Below, piece by piece: positions 58,455 through 64,000 of a DNA stretch of 64,000 bases. The position numbers and the translations under genes were made by a program. Each line of letters begins with the position of its first letter. The first letter of the stretch is position 1. The notes below the pieces were generated by a model. That model was not told the origin of the DNA and ran no database searches. It saw nothing but the letters and a program-made list of their open reading frames with translations. The DNA is from Lycorma delicatula (Eukaryota; Arthropoda; Insecta; Hemiptera; Fulgoridae), in contig NC_134455.1 in the NCBI RefSeq assembly GCF_047948215.1, positions 153,990,575 through 154,054,574 of the forward strand. The letters run 5' to 3'.

Positions 58455-58878
58455 TGTTAAGGACGTGGACGTACTCACCATGAAGGATGAGTTCCTATAG
58501 GAACTTCGGCAGGTTACAGGGGAGTCGTTCTCACTAGATATACTCTCCATACGGCCGGCTTTGGGGCAACGCAAGTGGTTACCTTGGCAGTGCCGCCCAT
58601 CTTGACAGACAAGCTTCTGTCCGATGGACAAATTCGAATTGAGTGGTGGTCTGCCGGGTAATGAGGCGCACCTTTAATGACTATGTTTTCGGTGCTGGAA
58701 ACCAGGCCACAAGGCCTAACTGTGTCTTGGACCAGAACGCAGCGACCACTGCTTCACCTGTCCCGGACCTGGCCACTTGCGAAAGGACTGCAAACAACAG
58801 CTTCGGTGTCTCACATGCAAATTTCATGAACATGCGCCTGGAGGCCGTGGATGTAAGGCGACTTCGCCCAGGTCATGA
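58455..58878 (+). pseudogene. ORF1/gag C-terminus of copy G, three CCHC-type knuckles
   Basis: Reads VKDVDVLTMKDEFL, a TAG, ELRQVTGESFSLDILSIRPA, then (other frames) TLAVPPILTDKLLSDGQIRI, matching copy I (NMDILTTEKEF, RRVTGDSVTLDALSMRPA, LPPIVVDKLLHDGRVRI). The knuckles are clear: CFRCWKPGHKA, a TAA, LC (C-x2-C-x4-H-x4-C with a stop inside); CFTCPGPGHLRKDC (intact); and CLTCKFHEHAPGGRGC (modified third knuckle). The frame ends at TGA 58876-58878, whose first bases overlap an ATG (ATGA), the usual junction to ORF2 in this clade, yet no endonuclease reading follows. Pseudogene. Confidence 0.75.
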
Positions 58879-58965
58879 ATCCGCTGGAGTTTGCACAACG
58901 AAGCTGCACTGTCTATAGGGGACAGCCCCATCCGGGAGGGTTGAAAGGTTCCGGCGTCCCACCAC

Positions 58966-59135
58966 CAATGATCGGATGGGGACTCCCTTGCAGACGCCAT
59001 TGGGGGAAATGCAAGACCGTAGTCCCGGTGGGGCATCCCTTCGGGGGTTCTCTATTAGAGGCAGAGCGTCAGGATCAGAGTCCCGGTGGGGGAATCCCTT
59101 GGGATTTCCCCGCTAGAGGCAGGCTAGAGACCGAG
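58966..59135 (+). repeat. Tandem repeat of about 55 bp, two to three units
   Basis: Units near 59020 and 59079 both start AGTCCCGGTGGGG, pass through ATCCCTT and end TAGAGGCAG; a weaker unit lies near 58966 (GATGGGGACTCCCTTG). Each unit can fold on its GGGGAATCCC/GGGATTTCCCC-like arms. Confidence 0.65.
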
Positions 59136-59394
59136 TCCCGGCTACCTGGGTGGTGTTTAGCGCTCTACCGAGGTAGTTTGAGGCGAAGGCACCCCTCGGA
59201 GCTGAGTTTATGCATAATTGCGGATCCAGCTCCGGGGGGCGGGGAGATTGCAGTCGAAAAAAACTGTAATGAATACATTATAGACTGCTGATATAAAAAA
59301 GCTGACAACAAAGTTGTAATACTTTTCTGGTATTGGTTATTTATTCTAATTAACAGAAAAATGATTCATTATAATAAACCCAAAAAAGTTTTAA

Positions 59395-59905
59395 AAAACT
59401 CAAAAAATCGGTATTTTTTAATTTTGGTCGGCTCCACCACCCCTAACATTTATTTATTTTTTGGTCACTTGTATAACTACTACGCCTAGCTTTTTTCGAT
59501 TTTTCAGGAAGGGAGGAATTTTGGAGCAATTTTTTTTTTTTAATTGTAAGAAAAGCATTCACGCATGTACTGAACTTAATGCAAAGTGGAATTAAGTTTG
59601 CAAAATTCTAAGAAAATTGGCTCCAAAAATTCTCTACTGCATCCCCTGGAGATATTGATCACAAAATTTTACCTACAAATTGCTCCATATACAAATTGTC
59701 TGCACAAATTTTCATCAAATTCTATTTATACAGTTAAAAGTAATTATCCTTTAAACACGCCAACATACTACATAAGTACGTACGAAAGTTATCCCCTTTT
59801 TTGTTTTTTGGGATCCCTGGGTCATAAAACGTCAAAAATTGTTTGACCAGCACCCCAGTTTTTGACTGATAATCATACTTTTCTTCTTGCAGGCTGTCAG
59901 GAAGT
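59395..59905 (+). repeat. Distant member of interspersed repeat Q
   Basis: The last part (GGGATCCCTGGGTCATAAAA, CGTCAAAAATTG, AGCACCCCAGTTTTTGACTG, ATAATCATACTTTTC) follows the same order as repeat Q copy 2. The 86-codon frame across it (59586-59846) shows no motif. Confidence 0.4.
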
Positions 59906-61265
59906 AAAATAAAAAATTTCTACAAAAAATTAACATAATTATTTACAATAATATTTTGACAGAAATAATAATAACAATAGTAACTAAATTGTTCAAACAT
60001 TGTAAATAATAGGATTACTAATTTATATTTCATCAAATTAAAATTGATTTTACGTAGGTACTCGAAATTAATTTAAAATTTCAAGTAAATTCAATTTGAT
60101 TATTTGTTCACTAAGCAATTAATTACAACGTTGAAAAATATATAGCTATTAATAAATTATATTGTAAAACTATCAAAGTGTTCGATTTTACAGTACTGTT
60201 CTGGAAAATTTTAATACAATATGTTACAAGATATACTTCAGTGCTGGAAAAGTTATTTAGAATACTGATTGCCTGTACACGACAGTTTAAGGATTAAGGG
60301 AAATTTCTTTAAGGAAGCTTAACCCTGTTTATAGTTGGTTCTTAAATCTGAAGGAAAAAATATGACATGTTTATATTTCTGCTAATAAATGTAAAAATCT
60401 TTGATGAGTAAAGATAACCGGATTTCCCAAGATTGTAAATGGGATGATTGTCCAGTACTTCTAAGAGACCTTGAGATACTCGTTGGTGGCTTCGTTTACG
60501 TCGTTTCGAAGTTCATCTTTGTGTATGACTTTTTTTCATTATCAAACCTTTTTGTATAAGTGATCAAGCTTTACGATTTGTAGTTCATTTGAATATTTCC
60601 ACATGCCACACAAATCCAAGAATTTTTCTTGTATATATTTTTCATTTTATTTAAAACGATGAACAAAAAATCATTCCTTAGCAGTACACAGCCCCCATCT
60701 GAGTAAAAACATCACCGATCTCCAAAAATAAAAGGGTAAGTTGATCTGACTACCTGAAGAAAATCTTGAGCTAACCTCTGGATGGGTCTGCTAGTCTGTA
60801 CTCTGTCTGTTCTACACAGATCTTCTTTTCGTACAACCCAACTTTCTTGGTTCTTTTTTCTCCATTTTGATATTTCTAAAAGATCAGTTCCTGCTAAATT
60901 CCCGCTAAGGATGCGAGGAACTGTATAAACAGTGGATTCTTGCTTAGTTTCTTGTGAAAGAGCGACCTGCAACCAATCCTGGGTTTCTTTTTAAGTTCTG
61001 TAGCTCCACAACGGTTATAGTATCAATGGGGTAAAGCTAAGCCTGCTAACCTACCAAAACAACGAAATACAACTAATTTTATGCGGGTTTTGAATTTACG
61101 ATTAGGAAGCAGAGATCTTTCCAGATATTGCGTTCTTAGTATTAAAGGTAGGTTCTATCTATAGACCTAACTGGAGATCCCTTTTCTTAGTTCATGACTA
61201 TTCCGAAAGCAAAACCTATTTTGAGGTCTGAGGTGTCAATAATATTTATTACTCCGCTATTTTAA
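59906..61265. other. AT-rich intergenic DNA with one unexplained frame
   Basis: Only the minus-strand frame at 60712-60984 stands out. Otherwise nothing is recognised. Confidence 0.45.
60712..60984 (-). other. Unrecognised 90-codon open stretch
   Basis: Between two stops the minus strand reads KETQDWLQVALSQETKQEST, VYTVPRILSGNLAGTDLLEI and RVQTSRPIQRLAQDFLQVV, ending FIFGDR. The composition is balanced, unlike the A/T-driven frames nearby, so it could be an exon or a retroelement tail: RPIQRL-type endings are seen in BEL/Pao and other LTR integrase C-termini. There is no ATG at its start and no clear splice site. Function unknown. Confidence 0.25.
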
Positions 61266-61325
61266 CGATCTCTGTGGTGGAGTGGTAGTGTCTCTCTGAC
61301 GCTTTCAACTGAGGTTCCAAATTTA
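61266..61325 (+). repeat. Degraded tRNA-derived SINE head
   Basis: A perfect A box TGGTGGAGTGG (61275-61285) and a decayed B box GGTTCCAAATT (61313-61323) are spaced as in the SINE at 5943. Confidence 0.5.
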
Positions 61326-62758
61326 AACAAAAATTACATGTATGAGTAGTAATCTGTTTTAAACTAATACATAAGAAAATGATCTGGACGGCCGACCCCA
61401 TAACTAATAATGATATAACATAAATTGTGTGCTAGCTAGGCTTTGTGTAAAAAATAATAAAGGTAGCACAGGTGACGGTGTGATCAACCATAACTACTCA
61501 AATAAATCTACTGCACGAACAGGTTAACCTTTAAAAGCGGATTTGTAATTATTAAAATCTACATCACACCAAGTTTAACCCGTATTAAAATAAAAAATCT
61601 ATTTAACCGGTATCTTTTACCTTTACTGAATAAAAGCAATGCATATAAATTCAATAATTCATATAAAAAAAAGGCGTATGTTTTTTTAACACAAATCTTT
61701 ATTATGACTGTGACACATAAAAAATCACCTATGGGCGAAGAGGCACCAGTTAAGCGTTGCTTTCTCTGAAAGCAATGATATTCATTGTACAATCAATTTC
61801 TTTGAATGTAATGTAGTTATCACTTGTAAAACTAAATATCAAGTACATTTCGATGTAATTGAACAATAAATATACAACAGCGTATTTGGATCAGGTAAAA
61901 AAGTAAACCACTTCATTCGTCACTTTTCATATTAAGCTTGGCATCGAACACAAAGTATTCTTTAGAATGTACTCGTATTTGCCATTTTTCAAAGTGATTT
62001 ATATCTCAAGTCAGACCACATGAATTTAAGTAAAATCACATGATTTTAGGAATGAATTCATCATCTTGTGCCAAATTCCCTTCAGTTATGACCGAGTGTA
62101 AGTGATGCAATCAACAATACTTTACAACTCATACCCAATAAACTGAACAGTTTTATACAAGAACATGAAATATTAACTCGTCTATGAATAAAAAACTATA
62201 CCATGAATATCATTTATGTAACTATCACCAATTGTGGTCACAATACTCAACACTTTCAATATTACCTGACTAATGCATACAATGGCACTGTGTAGAAATA
62301 CGTATCTAACACTTCAACGATAGCAGATACTTAAATTATTCCATCAAAACGAAGATAACGTATTTTTATCTGTGTAATCATAAAATAAAGTATGATACAA
62401 ACAAAATTAATAATCTATCGTTTATAAAAAAAAAATAATCTAAAAATTTTATTTTTCAAATACCATATCTAAGTAATCCCAAATTTATCAGTATTCTGTT
62501 CAATTTTTATTTAATTAAAATTTGAATAAACATAAACATTATTATTAATTACTGATTACCAACTATTCATTACATACACTAATTACAATAAAATAAAAAA
62601 AAATTTTACAAAAATGTAATAAAAAGAAAATTATACAGTAAAATTATACTAAGTAATGACCAGGTAGGAAATAATATATCACAGAATACATATTAAAGAA
62701 TTTTATTACATATAAACTAAAAATTATGATAAAATCCAAGTAAATTGCTAAACATATA
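61326..62758. other. AT-rich intergenic DNA
   Basis: No gene or element recognised. Confidence 0.5.
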
Positions 62759-63815
62759 CAGAGTGAACCATGAAGTTCTGCCGGGACTTTCATACCTATT
62801 TTACTCCTAAAAATTATGGAAATGCTTCGTTTGCGAGCTACGGTTAGTGGAAGATTTCTCTTGGCTTTCAGCTACCGCGGTAAAATGTCGTACTGTAATT
62901 TATAGGAACTTAATTAAGGGGAAAAATTAGTGATTTCTTATCATTTTTAACCTGAAAAATCGAATAAAATTGGTCACAGAACCTTGTCTGCAGTAGTTTT
63001 TGAGAAATCTGAGGTGAAACCAAAATATTTGGGTAAAAAACACGGGGTTTTATGTTTGACGTACAATATAACTTTGTTAAATGGGTAATAAATACAATAA
63101 ACCGTTTAAAAAACTTTTAGAGAAAATTCTAAACTTTTAAAGTTTCTTTAAAACTTTAGAGAATTTAATTCTGAACAAAATTATTTAGGGTAAATTAAAT
63201 AAAACAAAAAAAGTTAGAAAAATTCAAGTTTCATGTAGAAACAGTACATTAGTACATTTGTCAGAAAAGTACTTTTCAATGTATACAAAAAACAAATTCT
63301 TTTTGGATGAGAAAAAATTGTAAAAAAAAAACTGGAGATTACACAACAGTTGTAAAATAAAGATAAATAAATAAAAATTACTCAAATATTTTTTTTTTTA
63401 TGAATGAAAGAAATGAAATAGATTATTAGAAAAATTATTATTTCAAAATTGGCAAAAGAAATAAGAACAGCTGATCAACAATGCGTTATTATACAAACTT
63501 TTTTATAATGATATTAATTTTTAATGCTGTATTACTGTTTAATAATTCTGTAGTGAACATTAAGTATATCGGGTATTGTGAACAGTGCTACCATTAGCGA
63601 AGGTTTTCCTTCGCGAAGGTGAATTTTAGTTTGAACGTGATCAGTTTGCCACTGAATCCCGTACATATTTACGCTGATATGGTATTTATTTTGGATATGT
63701 AGTATACATGGGCAGAAGTAAATCCTCATGAAACGGTGGAAGGCAATTTTCAACATCGATCTAGCGTCAATGTACGGTGCGGCCTTCTTCACAATCAGCT
63801 ATTTGGACTGTTAAT
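62759..63815 (+). mobile_element. DNA transposon remnant F, relative of E
   Basis: Starts CAGAGTGAACCATGAAG. Blocks CCTGAAAAAT, TTTTATGTTT, GTTAAATGGGTAATAAATAC, GAGAATTTAATTCTGAACAA and TTATTTCAAAATTGGCAA match the left half of element E (27363-28100) in order. The DUF4817 head is missing, but a transposase C-terminal fragment is present (63703-63815). The right end is cut off by repeat P at 63826. Confidence 0.65.
63703..63815 (+). pseudogene. Fragment of a DDE transposase C-terminal domain
   Basis: The plus strand reads YTWAEVNPHETVEGNFQHR then SSVNVRCGLLHNQLFGLL, which has the W-x-E-N-PH ... QH.FSVNVWCG.....L.GP pattern that follows the first catalytic Asp in transposases with DUF4817 heads. 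Just upstream (63610-63700), in another frame with stops, REGEF and FERDQF may be the eroded FTREG-type segment. The catalytic residues cannot be traced. The minus-strand 86-codon frame here is a shadow. Confidence 0.55.
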
Positions 63816-63825
63816 AGTACCTTCT

Positions 63826-64000
63826 CTTTTTCTGATTAGCCTCCGGAACCACCGTAAGGTATTAATTCAGAGGATGAATGAATTGCAATCAGGATTATAT
63901 GTATGAATGTATATGAAATGTATTCTTACATAGTTTCAGGTCGACCATTCCTGAGATGTGCAGCTACACAATTAACCAATTGAAACTCAACCACCAAAGA
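63826..64000 (+). repeat. SINE-like tail repeat P, copy 2 (runs off the window)
   Basis: GATTAGCCTCCGGAACCACC, GTAAGGTATTAATTCAGAGG, TTTCAGGTCGACCATTCCTG, AGATGTGCAGC and ATTGAAACTCAACCACCAAA match copy 1 (14826) and, inverted, copy 3 (40245). The window ends inside it. Confidence 0.65.

Larger units (their letters stand above)
58455..59263 (+). mobile_element. Copy G: 3' part of a gag-only R1-clade element
   Basis: Begins directly after copy B, in mid-gag. It carries the gag C-terminus (to 58878), then about 385 bp of GC-rich 3' sequence with a tandem repeat, and ends at an A run (59257-59263). No pol follows. The post-gag sequence is homologous to copy I (8376-8515). Together with I it suggests a non-autonomous, gag-only family. 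Confidence 0.65.

Noticed and set aside
63532..63792. 86-codon minus-strand frame
   Set aside because: It is antisense to the transposase fragment, which has a recognisable motif order on the plus strand.
1..64000. CRISPR array, operon, phage or plasmid features
   Set aside because: No regularly spaced repeats, no bacterial gene layout; the content is eukaryotic throughout.

Overview
The window is strongly AT-rich eukaryotic DNA with long non-coding stretches, microsatellites, tRNA-derived SINEs and many broken transposable elements. I recognise no intact host gene. R1-clade non-LTR retrotransposons, a DUF4817/DDE DNA transposon family and a degraded copy of an arthropod multi-copy protein point to an arthropod, most likely an insect. 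A hemipteran is my guess, but nothing here proves it.

Layout. 1-8375: AT-rich DNA with SINE and retroposon tails, the 5' half of an isoleucine-like tRNA and TA-core palindromes. 8376-9665: a gag-only retroelement (minus strand). 9666-18556: AT-rich DNA with repeat copies and CA/TA microsatellites. 18570-23352: a complete-length but dead R1-clade element (copy A, minus strand) bounded by a perfect 13-bp target-site duplication. 24464-26505: a mosaic of four or five R1-clade fragments on both strands. 27363-28871: a DNA transposon remnant with long inverted repeats and a DUF4817-like head. 34963-36640: pseudogene of an arthropod uncharacterised protein. 37262-39362: a 5'-truncated second R1-clade family (copy D) with the best-preserved reverse transcriptase here. 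41880-42385: possible solo LTR. 48545-49345: a further R1-like 3' region. 49465-49955: a two-unit tandem duplication carrying TATA-like motifs. 51164-59263: a nested cluster in which a gag fragment is followed by a truncated element (H), a near full-length element (B) that itself contains another 3' fragment (J), and then the gag end of a gag-only element (G). 62759-63815: a second DNA transposon remnant that kept the transposase end and lost the head. 63826-64000: a SINE-like tail running off the window.

How the parts relate. Copies A, B, C, H and probably N are one R1-clade family. They share a 5' leader (A, B), a two-knuckle gag (A, B), pol (A, B, H) and a 3' untranslated region (A, B, C) with a stem-loop whose pairing is kept by a compensatory base change. 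Copies I, G and L carry a different gag; the two that reach its 3' end (I and G) have three CCHC-type knuckles and homologous sequence straight after the gag stop with no pol, which suggests a non-autonomous gag-only lineage. The two DNA transposon copies carry complementary internal deletions. All protein-coding remnants have stops and frameshifts, so the window behaves as a transposon graveyard, not as a working gene region.
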